Shown here: positions 29,940 to 39,284 of the stretch, in pieces
How positions within the stretch are numbered: position 1 is the first letter of the stretch
How the letters are laid out: each line of letters begins with the position of its first letter
Source of the DNA: Microbulbifer variabilis
Lineage (GTDB): Bacteria; Pseudomonadota; Gammaproteobacteria; Pseudomonadales; Cellvibrionaceae
Reading direction: 5' to 3'
Length of the DNA stretch: 64,000 nt
Assembly (NCBI RefSeq): GCF_023716485.1
Contig: NZ_CP092418.1
Span: 3,876,501-3,940,500, forward strand
The notes under the pieces: model-generated
The model's input: only the letters and a program-made list of their open reading frames with translations
What the model was told of the DNA's origin: nothing
The model's database searches: none
Program-made: the position numbers and the translations under genes

Positions 29940-30902
29940 GTGAAACCGATAATTTCTGTTAGAGGTCTCGACAAGACATATAGTGGTGGGTTTAACGCCC
30001 TAAAAGGTATTGACTTAGATATTCAACGGGGTGAGATCTTCGCACTGCTCGGCCCCAATGGTGCCGGTAAAACGACTCTGATCAGTATAATCTGTGGCAT
30101 CGTCAATCCTGGTCAGGGCAACGTTACAGTCAATGGCTACGATATCCAGCGTGATTACCGCCACGCACGGCGCGAAATTGGCTTGGTCCCCCAGGAAATT
30201 GCCACAGATTCCTTTGAGAGCGTGCTTGGCGCAATTCAATTTAGCCGCGGCTTGTTTGGCAAGCCGCCCAACCCCGCTTACCTGGAGAAAATCCTTCGAC
30301 AGCTTTCCCTATGGGAAAAAAGAGACAACAAAATTGTCACCTTGTCCGGCGGTATGAAACGACGCCTGATGATTGCAAAAGCCTTATCCCATGAGCCCAG
30401 CGTGCTCTTCCTGGACGAACCCACCGCCGGGGTCGATGTGGAACTGCGCCAAGATATGTGGGGGATGGTGCGCGGCCTGCGCGACTCCGGCGTAACCGTT
30501 ATTCTCACCACGCACTATATTGAAGAGGCGGAGGAGATGGCCGACCGGGTCGGTGTTATTAATCGCGGTGAATTAGTATTGGTTGAAGATAAAAAAACTT
30601 TGATGCAAAAAATGGGGGAAAAAGAGCTCAGCCTACAATTACCCACGCCTCTGGAAACTATTCCTGACAGCCTCTCCGACCTGCCACTGCGCCTCAATGG
30701 AGATGGTAGTGAACTCATCTATCGCTTCGATATCAAGAGTGAAAATACCGGTATTACGGAATTCCTTCGCCGCCTCACCTCTGCAAATATTGAATTTCGC
30801 GATTTATATACCAGGGAGAGTTCTCTCGAAGAAATATTTGTCAATCTGGTGCACTCTGCACAGCACCAAGGCGAGGAGCAACTCAGTGGGGAGGCACAAT
30901 AA
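29940..30902 (+). CDS. ABC-2 transporter ATP-binding protein
   Basis: The ATPase of an export-type ABC system, about 320 residues. It shows Walker [10 protein letters not shown], signature [15 protein letters not shown], Walker [13 protein letters not shown] and the switch histidine in [15 protein letters not shown]. The C-terminal extension resembles the DrrA/NodI group. The frame is open to 29835, inside the MFS gene, but GTG 29940 has AGGAGA seven bases before it and starts at the fold's first strand ([13 protein letters not shown]). Its TAATG end overlaps the permease start (30902), so the two subunits are translated together. Confidence 0.93.
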   Translation: MKPIISVRGLDKTYSGGFNALKGIDLDIQRGEIFALLGPNGAGKTTLISIICGIVNPGQGNVTVNGYDIQRDYRHARREIGLVPQEIATDSFESVLGAIQFSRGLFGKPPNPAYLEKILRQLSLWEKRDNKIVTLSGGMKRRLMIAKALSHEPSVLFLDEPTAGVDVELRQDMWGMVRGLRDSGVTVILTTHYIEEAEEMADRVGVINRGELVLVEDKKTLMQKMGEKELSLQLPTPLETIPDSLSDLPLRLNGDGSELIYRFDIKSENTGITEFLRRLTSANIEFRDLYTRESSLEEIFVNLVHSAQHQGEEQLSGEAQ

Positions 30903-31663
30903 TGAACTGGTATGGTATTGCGGCAATTTACAAATTTGAAATGTCACGGACTTGGCGCACATTGATACAAAGTGTCGCTTCTCCGGTACTCTCCACATCC
31001 CTGTACTTTATTGTTTTTGGTGCCGCTATCGGCTCGCGTATGGGAGACATCGAAGGTGTGAGCTACGGGGCCTTTATTATCCCAGGCTTGTTGATGTTGG
31101 CGCTTTTGGGAGAAAGTATTGCCAACGCCGCCTTCGGCATCTTTTTCCCGAAATTTTCAGGCACTATTTATGAAGTGCTATCGGCACCGGTATCCCCCTT
31201 TGAAATTGTCGCCGGCTATGTCGGCGCTGCGGCCAGCAAGTCAATTCTGCTCGGGCTACTAATCCTTCTCACCGCGCGATTTTTTGTGGACTATGAAATC
31301 CTTCATCCATTCTGGATGGTCACATTTCTGGTGCTAACCGCCGTTAGTTTTAGCTTATTCGGCTTTATTATCGGCATCTGGGCCGATGACTTCCAAAAAC
31401 TGCAAATTATTCCGCTAATGATTATTACCCCCTTAACCTTTCTCGGTGGGGCTTTTTATTCCATCAGTATGCTGCCGGAGTTCTGGCAAAAAGTGACTCT
31501 GTTTAACCCGGTGGTTTATCTGATCAGTGGTTTCCGCTGGGCATTCTACGGTGTGGCCGATGTAAACCTGGGCCTCAGCGTGGGAATGACATTACTCTTC
31601 CTTTTTCTATGTTTGGTAACAGTCTGGTGGATTTTCCGCACCGGTTACCGCATTAAAACCTGA
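30902..31663 (+). CDS. ABC-2 type transporter permease
   Basis: The 253-residue membrane partner of the upstream ATPase. It has six membrane segments and the ABC-2 signature in its second half ([41 protein letters not shown]). Pairs of this kind export drugs, lipids or polysaccharides, and the substrate is not evident. The gene starts at the last base of the ATPase stop. A GFA-family gene follows 18 bp later and may belong to the same transcript. Confidence 0.93.
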   Translation: MNWYGIAAIYKFEMSRTWRTLIQSVASPVLSTSLYFIVFGAAIGSRMGDIEGVSYGAFIIPGLLMLALLGESIANAAFGIFFPKFSGTIYEVLSAPVSPFEIVAGYVGAAASKSILLGLLILLTARFFVDYEILHPFWMVTFLVLTAVSFSLFGFIIGIWADDFQKLQIIPLMIITPLTFLGGAFYSISMLPEFWQKVTLFNPVVYLISGFRWAFYGVADVNLGLSVGMTLLFLFLCLVTVWWIFRTGYRIKT

Positions 31664-31680
31664 ACGGTGAGAGTTTAGGG

Positions 31681-32106
31681 GTGGAGGAATTTCACGAAGG
31701 TGGCTGTGCCTGTAGTGTTGTACGATTTCGCGCCACTGGCCAGCCGCGCCGAGTGAGCCTCTGTTCCTGTAGCTGGTGTCGGAAACGCACCGGTAGCTTA
31801 ATAGGCATATCGGTGTATTTCGAAAAAAACAATGTAGAGTTCATGCGAGGCAAGCTGAAAAGTCACCGGTTAATGTCCGATGCAGGCCGTTGGATAGAGT
31901 GCCAATTTTGTGGGCAATGCGGCAGCGCCCTCAGCTGGACACTGGAATTTCTCCCAGAGTTTCGCGGCCTAGCTGGGGGCGCCTTCGACGACCCGGTGTT
32001 TATCCGACCAGAGCGTTACGTCTACTACCAAAACAAGCCGGGCTGGCTGGAAATAAGCGGCGATATCAACCGTTGCCCAGCGATGCCGGAAAACCCCAAC
32101 CAGTAG
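31681..32106 (+). CDS. GFA-family zinc protein
   Basis: The 141-residue protein has the cysteine pattern of the GFA (glutathione-dependent formaldehyde-activating, CENP-V) fold: GGCACS near the N-terminus, CSCSWCRKRTGSL, then CQFCGQCGSAL. These cysteines bind zinc. Activity on formaldehyde adducts is assigned only to a few members, so the function here is open. It seems to start with GTG 31681. It ends convergently 5 bp from the TetR gene on the other strand. Confidence 0.88.
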   Translation: MEEFHEGGCACSVVRFRATGQPRRVSLCSCSWCRKRTGSLIGISVYFEKNNVEFMRGKLKSHRLMSDAGRWIECQFCGQCGSALSWTLEFLPEFRGLAGGAFDDPVFIRPERYVYYQNKPGWLEISGDINRCPAMPENPNQ

Positions 32107-32110
32107 CCTG

Positions 32111-32743
32111 TCAGCGGTAACCCCGCATAAAAAGCGCCACTGCCTTGCGCACCCGCTCGCGCCGTTCATCCTCGGCCTGTACCTCACAACAACCGATCAA
32201 TACCCGCATGTGCCGGCAACCCAGCAGTATGCCCATAAAGTCCTCAGCGGCCTCGGCCGGGTCTGCCACCTGCAACTTGCCCATCTCGGTGGCGCGGCGC
32301 AGCAACTGCTCAATATCTCGAAGGATGCGCTGGGGGCCCGCATCGAAAAACAACTGAGCAAGTTTTGATTCCTGCGCCGCCAGAGCACATAAAAGCCGTA
32401 ACAGGCGGATACTATCCTCGCTATCCACCATGCTTAGAAAAGCCTGACCAATACGCTCCAGTACCTCTGCCACCGAATCCCCCTCTTTCAGATCGAAAAT
32501 GGGCAGGGGCATCATCATCTCGCAGCGGGAGGTAATCGCAGCACTGAACAGCGTCTCTTTATCGGAGAAATGGCTGTATACCGTCAGTTTCGATACGCCC
32601 GCAGCAGAGGCCACCGCATCCACACTGGTAGCGGCAAAGCCTTTGGTCAGAAACAGCTCTTTGGCTGCATCGAGAATAGCCTGGCGTTTGGCCAGATCCT
32701 TGGGACGCCCGCGCTGGGCGGCCGTCTGAGTCTGTTCAGACAT
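32111..32743 (-). CDS. TetR/AcrR-family regulator
   Basis: The 210-residue protein has an N-terminal TetR helix-turn-helix (KRQAILDAAKELFLTKGFAA, then VASAAGVSKLTVYSHFSDKE) and a helical C-terminal ligand domain. It is divergent from the RND adaptor and pump genes. Two related palindromes occupy the 135-bp gap, so it is probably their local repressor. Its ligand is probably a pump substrate; that is inference from the layout of similar systems. Confidence 0.92.
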   Translation of the reverse strand: MSEQTQTAAQRGRPKDLAKRQAILDAAKELFLTKGFAATSVDAVASAAGVSKLTVYSHFSDKETLFSAAITSRCEMMMPLPIFDLKEGDSVAEVLERIGQAFLSMVDSEDSIRLLRLLCALAAQESKLAQLFFDAGPQRILRDIEQLLRRATEMGKLQVADPAEAAEDFMGILLGCRHMRVLIGCCEVQAEDERRERVRKAVALFMRGYR

Positions 32744-32755
32744 AGCACTCCATAT

Positions 32756-32799
32756 ACTGGACTCGCCAGTTTAATAAATTTACTATACTCGCTAGTATA
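32756..32799. promoter_or_regulatory. paired TetR operators
   Basis: Two palindromes share the core ACTCGCYAGT: ACTGG-N5-CCAGT at 32756-32770 and TATACT-CGCT-AGTATA at 32784-32799, offset by 26 bp. They lie between the divergent TetR and RND adaptor genes and overlap the likely promoters. The shared core suggests two sites for the same regulator. Confidence 0.65.
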
Positions 32800-32877
32800 A
32801 CATTACCGGCCGCCCGGCCATGACTCGTCCACTTCCGGACTTACCTTGTCGCCTCGCCGCCGAGGAAGGGAGCCCCT

Positions 32878-33996
32878 ATGTACCGATCGCTACTCTTCGC
32901 TGCCTTGTCGTTCAGCCTGCTGTTGTCCGCCTGCGCGCCATCAGAGTCCACCGAACAATTAGAAAAACCCCGCCCAGCGGTGATGGTCCAGCCACAAGTG
33001 GCCAGTGCCCAACAGGATTTTTATCCCGGCGAGGTGCGAGCCCGCTTCGAACCCGCTTTGGCCTTTCGCATCAGTGGCAAATTACAGCGGCGCCTGGTTA
33101 ATGTAGGCGACCGTGTTGAGCAGGGCCAACCGCTGGCCGAACTGGATACCGAAGACCTGCTCCTACAACTGGATTCCGCACGCGCACGCCTCACCTCCGC
33201 CGTGGCAGACCAGCGCCTGGCCAGCAGCGAGCTGGGGCGCCACCGTAAACTATTGGAGCGCCAGTTGGTCAGCCAATCACAGTTCGATGCGGTGGAGACC
33301 CGTTTCGAAGCCAGCGATGCGCGCCTGCAACAAGCCAAGGCGCAATTAGACGTAGCGCGTAATCAGGCCGCCTATGCGGAACTGAAAGCCCCAGAGAGCG
33401 GCGTTATTGCCCGCCGCATGGCCGAGGCTGGGCAGGTTGTCGCCGCTGGTCAGGGGATTTTCGAACTTGCCGCCGACGGCGAACGCGAAGTGCGCATCGA
33501 TTTACCGGAGCAGGCAATTAGCCATTTCCGTGTCGGCCAACCCTTGACTGTAGAACTCTGGTCGCAGCCCGGTAAATCCTTCCCCGCCCAGGTGAGAGAA
33601 CTCTCCCCCGCCGCAGATCCGGTATCCCGCACCTTTGAAGCACGCGTGGCTTTTACCAATAAGACCACCGGCATTGAAATAGGTCAGAGCGCCCGAGTAT
33701 TCGTGCCCAAAGCAGTGGCCACCGATGTTTTACAAGTACCCATGTCGGCAGTGAGCGCCGATAACGGCAAAGCCTTTGTCTGGGTACTGAACCGCGAACA
33801 GCAAACCCTGCATAAAACCGAAGTCACCATAGGTGCCTATGGCCAGGAATTTGTACCGATTTTCTCCGGCCTGCGCGCCGAGGATTGGATCGTTGCCGCT
33901 GGTACGCACTTGTTATTGGAGGGACAACAGATTCGCCCCGTGGACCGTATGAATCGCCCGATCGATCCGGACCGCGCGCTTGCCCAGCAGGACTAA
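32878..33996 (+). CDS. RND efflux periplasmic adaptor subunit
   Basis: The 372-residue protein has a signal sequence with lipobox LLSAC, so it is a lipoprotein on the periplasmic side. It shows the membrane-fusion protein order: a lipoyl half (ISGKLQRRLVNVGDRVEQGQPLAELD), an alpha-helical hairpin rich in Ala, Gln and Arg (about 85-150), the second lipoyl half (APESGVIARRMAEAGQVVAAG) and beta-barrel segments. It links the RND pump to an outer-membrane channel, though no TolC-like gene is present here. It is 111 bp upstream of the pump gene. Confidence 0.94.
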   Translation: MYRSLLFAALSFSLLLSACAPSESTEQLEKPRPAVMVQPQVASAQQDFYPGEVRARFEPALAFRISGKLQRRLVNVGDRVEQGQPLAELDTEDLLLQLDSARARLTSAVADQRLASSELGRHRKLLERQLVSQSQFDAVETRFEASDARLQQAKAQLDVARNQAAYAELKAPESGVIARRMAEAGQVVAAGQGIFELAADGEREVRIDLPEQAISHFRVGQPLTVELWSQPGKSFPAQVRELSPAADPVSRTFEARVAFTNKTTGIEIGQSARVFVPKAVATDVLQVPMSAVSADNGKAFVWVLNREQQTLHKTEVTIGAYGQEFVPIFSGLRAEDWIVAAGTHLLLEGQQIRPVDRMNRPIDPDRALAQQD

Positions 33997-34107
33997 CTAA
34001 GCACCACCCCAAAATAACAAATGGACTGAACGCTAAAACGCGCTCCGATGAAATTGCCGAAGCACTGTTAGTTCGATCAATCCATGCTTCCATACAGAGA
34101 AATAACC

Positions 34108-37100
34108 ATGGGCTTTAACCTTTCCGAATGGGCGCTGAAAAACCGCCCGCTGGTACTCTACGCCATGATCGTGCTGGGATTGCTGGGCGCTGCCTCCTAC
34201 ACACAACTTGGGCAAAGCGAAGACCCTCCCTTCACTTTCAAGGTAATGGTGATCAATACCCTTTGGCCCGGCGCCAGTGCCGAGGAGGTGTCCCGTCAAA
34301 TTACCGAGCGGGTGGAGAAAAAACTGCTGGAGACTGGTGACTACCAGCGTATCTCCTCTTTCTCCCGTCCCGGCCAATCCCAGGTGTTGTTTGTCGCCCG
34401 CGACGATATGCACTCGCGCTACATCCCCGATCTCTGGTATCAGGTACGCAAAAAGGTCAGGGATATCCGCCACACCCTACCACCGGATATCCAGGGCCCG
34501 TTTTTTAATGACGAATTCGGCACTACTTTCGGCAATATTTATGCGCTAACCGGCAGCGGTTTCGATTACGCCCTAATGAAAGACTATGCCGAGCGCCTGC
34601 AGTTGGCACTGCAGCGGGTCAAGAATGTGGGCAAGGTGGAATTACTGGGGCTGCAAGATGAAAAAATCTGGGTGGAAATTTCCAATACCAAGCTCGCCTC
34701 TCTGGGGATTCCCCTCAGTGCAGTGCAAAGCGCACTGCAGTCGCAAAATCAGGTTGCCGATGCGGGCTTTGTAGATACGGTGAGCGACCGCGTGCGAATT
34801 CGCGTGAGCGGTCAATTTCACTCGGTCGATGAAATTCGCCGCTTCCCCATCACTGCCGGCGGACGCACCCAGAGGCTGGGTGATATTGCCGAAGTACACC
34901 GCGGTTTCAGCGATCCTGCACAACCTCGCATGCGCTTTATGGGCGAGGACGCCATCGGCCTGGCCGTTTCCATGAAAGAAGGCGGTGATATCCTCAAGCT
35001 GGGCAAACAGCTGGACGCCACCTTTGCCGAGTTGCAGGAAGATCTGCCGATCGGTATGCAGTTACGCAAGGTGTCCGACCAACCCGCGGCGGTGAAACGC
35101 GGTGTGGGGGAATTCCTACAAGTATTGGCGGAGGCGCTGGGCATTGTCCTGCTGGTGAGTTTTTTCTCTCTCGGCAGCCGCCCCGGCTTGATCGTGGCGC
35201 TATCGATACCATTGGTGCTGGCCATGACTTTCGCACTGATGAATTACTTCAATATCGGCCTGCACAAGATTTCTCTGGGCGCCCTGGTACTCGCCCTTGG
35301 CCTGATGGTGGACGATGCCATTATCGCCGTGGAAATGATGGCTATTAAAATGGAGCAGGGGCTCAGTCGCCTGAAAGCCGCCGGCTTCGCCTGGACCAGT
35401 ACCGCCTTCCCCATGCTCACCGGTACCTTAATCACCGCCGCCGGTTTCCTACCCATCGCCACGGCGGAGTCCGGCACCGGGGAATACACTCGCTCTATCT
35501 TCCAGGTGGTCACACTTTCCCTGGTTGTCTCCTGGATTGCCGCAGTCATATTCGTGCCCTACCTGGGGCATTACCTTTTGCCCAATCTGGCTCGCCACAA
35601 TCACAGTGGCGAGGTTCAAGACCCCTACCAGAAGCCCTTTTACCAGCGCTTCCGCCGCCTGATTACCTGGTGCCTGCGCCACCGCAAAACTGTCATAGTG
35701 GCAACCCTGGCGATCTTTATTGGTTCCCTGGCACTTTTCCGCCTGGTGCCCCAGCAGTTCTTCCCCTCTTCCGGGCGTTTGGAGCTGTTAGTCGATCTCA
35801 AGCTGGCCGAAGGCGCTTCGCTGAAGTCCACCGAGTACCAGGCCAAGCGACTGGAATCTCTGCTGGATAAAAACGACCTGGTGGAAAACTATGTGGTGTA
35901 TGTGGGCACCGGTTCGCCGCGTTTCTATCTGCCATTGGACCAGCAGTTACCCGCGGCCAGCTTTGCCCAGTTTGTAGTGATGACACGTAACGTAGAGGAG
36001 CGCGAGCAGGTACGCAGCTGGCTGATCGAAACCATGGAGGAGGAGTTCCCCACTCTGCGCAGCCGGGTATCCCGCCTGGAAAATGGCCCACCGGTTGGCT
36101 ATCCAGTGCAGTTCCGCGTCTCTGGTGAGCATATTGGTGAAGTGCGCAGCCTGGCCCGTCAGGTTGCCGAGCGCGTGCGGGAAAATGCCAAGGTCACCAA
36201 CGTCCACCTGGATTGGGAGGAACCCAGTAAAACCGTCAACCTGAATATCGATCAGGACCGCGCCCGCGCTATGGGCGTGAACAGCGCCTCGCTCTCCCGC
36301 GCCCTGCAAAGCTCACTTACCGGTATTACCGTTAGCCAATACCGCGAAGACAATGAGCTGATTGACGTGCGTGTGCGCGGCGACGAGCAGGAACGCTACG
36401 CCCTCAGCCAACTGGGTAACCTGGCGGTGCAAACCGACAGCAGCCGCAGTGTCCCCCTGAACCAAATTGCCACACTGGAGTACGGCTTCGAGGAAGGGAT
36501 TATCTGGCACCGCGATCGCCTGCCCACCGTCACAGTACGTGCCGATATTTATGGTGAAGAACTGCCCGCAACCGTGGTGAATGAAGTCTGGCCGCGCCTG
36601 CAGAACATTCGAGAGCAACTGCCACCGGGCTACCTGCTGGAAGTTGGTGGCAGTGTAGAGGAATCCGAGCGTGGACAAAAATCAGTGAATGCCGGTATGC
36701 CGCTATTTATCTTGGTGGTATTCACCCTACTGATGCTGCAGCTGCGCAGCATGTCCCTGTCCACCATGGTCTTCCTCACCGCGCCTTTGGGACTGATCGG
36801 GGTTACCTTGTTCCTGCTGCTGTTCGGCAAACCCTTCGGTTTTGTCGCCATGCTCGGCACCATCGCCCTGGCCGGTATGATTATGCGCAACTCCGTCATT
36901 CTGGTGGATCAAATACAGCAGGATATCAGCCAGGGCTTGAGTACCTGGGAGGCAATCATTGAGTCCACTGTGCGGCGTTTCCGGCCGATCGTTTTAACCG
37001 CTCTGACTGCGGTTTTGGCGATGATTCCACTGTCGCGCAGTGACTTCTTCGGCCCAATGGCTGTTGCCATTATGGGGGGACTGATCGTTGCTACTGGCTT

Positions 37101-37218
37101 GACCTTGATCTTCCTACCAGCCCTGTATGCAGCTTGGTTCCGAGTGCGAGAGGAGAAAACAGAGATAGCAGTAGAAACTCCAAAGGAGTTAAATGGTGCT
37201 GAACCCCAAGCATCCTGA
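34108..37218 (+). CDS. RND efflux pump permease (AcrB/MexF-like)
   Basis: The roughly 1036-residue inner-membrane pump has 12 membrane segments in two repeats, each with a large periplasmic loop. Helix 4 carries the proton-relay aspartates in GLMVDDAIIAVEMM. AMIPLSRSDFFGPMAVAIMGG marks the second half. The N-terminal FNLSEWALKNRPLVLY fits the HAE1/heavy-group RND pumps that pair with lipoprotein adaptors. ATG 34108 is chosen as the family-like start, although the frame is open to 34084. Substrates cannot be read from sequence; expression is probably controlled by the divergent TetR protein. Confidence 0.95.
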   Translation: MGFNLSEWALKNRPLVLYAMIVLGLLGAASYTQLGQSEDPPFTFKVMVINTLWPGASAEEVSRQITERVEKKLLETGDYQRISSFSRPGQSQVLFVARDDMHSRYIPDLWYQVRKKVRDIRHTLPPDIQGPFFNDEFGTTFGNIYALTGSGFDYALMKDYAERLQLALQRVKNVGKVELLGLQDEKIWVEISNTKLASLGIPLSAVQSALQSQNQVADAGFVDTVSDRVRIRVSGQFHSVDEIRRFPITAGGRTQRLGDIAEVHRGFSDPAQPRMRFMGEDAIGLAVSMKEGGDILKLGKQLDATFAELQEDLPIGMQLRKVSDQPAAVKRGVGEFLQVLAEALGIVLLVSFFSLGSRPGLIVALSIPLVLAMTFALMNYFNIGLHKISLGALVLALGLMVDDAIIAVEMMAIKMEQGLSRLKAAGFAWTSTAFPMLTGTLITAAGFLPIATAESGTGEYTRSIFQVVTLSLVVSWIAAVIFVPYLGHYLLPNLARHNHSGEVQDPYQKPFYQRFRRLITWCLRHRKTVIVATLAIFIGSLALFRLVPQQFFPSSGRLELLVDLKLAEGASLKSTEYQAKRLESLLDKNDLVENYVVYVGTGSPRFYLPLDQQLPAASFAQFVVMTRNVEEREQVRSWLIETMEEEFPTLRSRVSRLENGPPVGYPVQFRVSGEHIGEVRSLARQVAERVRENAKVTNVHLDWEEPSKTVNLNIDQDRARAMGVNSASLSRALQSSLTGITVSQYREDNELIDVRVRGDEQERYALSQLGNLAVQTDSSRSVPLNQIATLEYGFEEGIIWHRDRLPTVTVRADIYGEELPATVVNEVWPRLQNIREQLPPGYLLEVGGSVEESERGQKSVNAGMPLFILVVFTLLMLQLRSMSLSTMVFLTAPLGLIGVTLFLLLFGKPFGFVAMLGTIALAGMIMRNSVILVDQIQQDISQGLSTWEAIIESTVRRFRPIVLTALTAVLAMIPLSRSDFFGPMAVAIMGGLIVATGLTLIFLPALYAAWFRVREEKTEIAVETPKELNGAEPQAS

Positions 37219-37263
37219 TAACTACAGATGCTTTAATAGCCTGGCTCAAGAAAGCCCCTAAAC

Positions 37264-37297
37264 AAAAAGGCCCAGATAGAAATATCCGGGCCTTTTT
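37264..37297. terminator. bidirectional terminator after the RND pump
   Basis: AAAAAGGCCC at 37264-37273 pairs perfectly with GGGCCTTTTT at 37288-37297 around a 14-base loop, giving T runs on both strands. It separates the RND pump from the convergent MBL-fold gene. Confidence 0.9.
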
Positions 37298-37334
37298 ATT
37301 TCAGCAACTTTTAATAATCATCAACAATATAGGA

Positions 37335-38252
37335 TTAGGACTTCTTGGATTTTGCAGCCAGGGAGTCATACACAATACCGGTCCATATATCTGGTGTCAT
37401 AAAACCCTGTCCATACTGTTCGTCAAAATCTTTGGTGGGTTTGGCAGCAATGACTTGGTCACGGCTTTGGCCATTATCGACCAGCTTCTGGATACGATCC
37501 CTCAGGGTCTGCAACATATCCCGTTGCACTTTTAACTCCGCAGGACTACTCAGAGGGCCATGTCCTGGAATGATTTTGGTGTTTTCGTCAGAAAGCACCA
37601 ATGCGGTGTCCATCGCTTCAATCATGCCATCCACCGAACCACCAGATGAAAGATCGATAAATGGATAAGTGCCATTAAAATAGATGTCGCCCATATGAAT
37701 CACATCGGCTTTGGCAAAATGCACAATAGAGTCACCATCGGTATGGGCTGGGCCGACATGCTGTACCTTCACCTCATCGCCATTCCAGTGAAAAGTAGTG
37801 GCATCGGTAAAGGTGATTACCGGCAGTGCTGCCGGCGGTGAGGGCTCAACCTTACGCTTAAAAGCCTCAATAAACTGTTCGGTACTCACACGTTTACGCA
37901 CATTCTCATGGGCAACGATCAGGGCACCGCTTTTACCCAGGTTTTCATTGCCGCCAGTATGATCGCCATGCCAATGGGTATTGATCACAAAGCGCAGCGG
38001 CTGATCTGCCAAACCCGCCACCGCTTTCTGTATTTTTGCAGTGAGTGGCGCATATTGGTCATCCACCATAAAGGTGCCGTCCTCTCCGACCAGTACTGCA
38101 ATATTGCCGCCAGCCCCCTGGAGCATATAAACATTTCCTGCCACCGGCTCACTACTAATTTCTACTTTGGCAAAGCGGTCTTCCGCCAATACCGGGGTGC
38201 TAATTAGAGACGCTAACAGCACCCCAATACCTGAAATCTGCTTCATAAACAT
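37335..38252 (-). CDS. exported MBL-fold metallo-hydrolase
   Basis: The 305-residue protein has a signal peptide ending near VLAED, so it is probably periplasmic. It contains the zinc motif HWHGDH followed by a second-site histidine in GPAHTDGDSIV and a third in IPGHGPLS. This pattern is shared by class B beta-lactamase relatives and quinoprotein-relay hydrolases. The overall length and lack of a lactamase-specific loop argue for a general hydrolase rather than a carbapenemase, but I cannot separate these by eye. Translation may begin at the second Met codon (MKQIS). Confidence 0.88.
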   Translation of the reverse strand: MFMKQISGIGVLLASLISTPVLAEDRFAKVEISSEPVAGNVYMLQGAGGNIAVLVGEDGTFMVDDQYAPLTAKIQKAVAGLADQPLRFVINTHWHGDHTGGNENLGKSGALIVAHENVRKRVSTEQFIEAFKRKVEPSPPAALPVITFTDATTFHWNGDEVKVQHVGPAHTDGDSIVHFAKADVIHMGDIYFNGTYPFIDLSSGGSVDGMIEAMDTALVLSDENTKIIPGHGPLSSPAELKVQRDMLQTLRDRIQKLVDNGQSRDQVIAAKPTKDFDEQYGQGFMTPDIWTGIVYDSLAAKSKKS

Positions 38253-38296
38253 TTCTCTGTTGTTATTGGCATATTGTTTTTGCGATGTTGCTCAAT

Positions 38297-39208
38297 TTAG
38301 GAAGCCCGTTCAAGTAGCTTTGGCTCTACCTTCGGCTCCCGACTGGGCAACATACTCATCAATATATCCGGGCGGTCAGTAACAATACCATTCACTCCCA
38401 TATCGATATAGCGCTGTAGATCGGCACGCCCATTTACAGTCCACACAGAGACGTGCAGGTTAAGCTTACGCGCCGCACGCATAGTGCCCCTGGAAACCAC
38501 ATTGAGCCCCCAAAATTGCATGGGCAATTGCATAGTTTGATAACGGGGGGCTAGCAGGCTTTCCGCACGCAGTAACTGAGCAAAAAATAGAAGGGTCGCC
38601 TCCCAGCTTGTAGAACCGGTCGCCGTCTCCGGGCTCAATCGTCGAAATTCCAGTAGAACCTTGTGATTAAATGAGGAGACGATAACCTGACAGTTCTTGC
38701 CAGTATGCTCGAGCAAAGCGCTCAACTGTCGTGCGGCCCGTAACTGTTTACTTTTTATATCCAATATTAGTGGCGTCTTACCCACTATCTTTAATGTCTC
38801 TTCCAGGGTAATTATTTTCAAAGGTTTATGTCGATAGGGATAAGATTCTTGATCACGACTCCAGTGGTACGCTGCATTTAAGTTACGCAGTTGAGCCAGG
38901 GTAAAGTCCTCTATGAACCCACTCCCATTGGTTGAATCTTCCAGATCAGGATCATGGCGTAAAACCAAATGCCCGTCAGCACTAAGCCAAACATCTATTT
39001 CAATAGCATCCACCCCCTGCATCACCATATTTTGCAGAAATTCCTGAGTATTCCCCGGGAAAAGCCCATTGCCACAATCATTGCCATGTGCGATAACCAT
39101 AGGCCCTTTGCATGAGGGTAGCTTTAATGCTGATTTTGGCGCAATGCCCGAGCGGGCATATAAGAACAACACAAGCAAAAGAAAGAAAAAAATAAGTAAC
39201 ATTGACAT
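38297..39208 (-). CDS. glycerophosphodiester phosphodiesterase family protein
   Basis: The 303-residue protein has an N-terminal membrane anchor (about 3-17) and a GDPD TIM-barrel. The metal ligands EID (Glu70, Asp72) and the second histidine (His85 in LRHDPD) are present. The usual HRG...PENT opening reads HGNDCGNGLFPGNT, so the arginine next to His41 and the glutamate of PENT are both changed. The rest (LILDIK, VSVWTVNG, GVNGIVTDRPDIL) is normal. It may hydrolyse another phosphodiester or use different metal geometry. Confidence 0.9.
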   Translation of the reverse strand: MSMLLIFFFLLLVLFLYARSGIAPKSALKLPSCKGPMVIAHGNDCGNGLFPGNTQEFLQNMVMQGVDAIEIDVWLSADGHLVLRHDPDLEDSTNGSGFIEDFTLAQLRNLNAAYHWSRDQESYPYRHKPLKIITLEETLKIVGKTPLILDIKSKQLRAARQLSALLEHTGKNCQVIVSSFNHKVLLEFRRLSPETATGSTSWEATLLFFAQLLRAESLLAPRYQTMQLPMQFWGLNVVSRGTMRAARKLNLHVSVWTVNGRADLQRYIDMGVNGIVTDRPDILMSMLPSREPKVEPKLLERAS

Positions 39209-39284
39209 CTATTTCAAAAACCTAAGATCAATAAAAAGACGCTAAATTGATTTATCTGGGCAGCAATCATTACTTAAACAGCAG

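Noticed and set aside
37335..38252. The MBL-fold enzyme as a carbapenemase-type beta-lactamase.
   Set aside because: The zinc motifs are common to all MBL hydrolases, and no lactamase-specific feature could be confirmed by eye.
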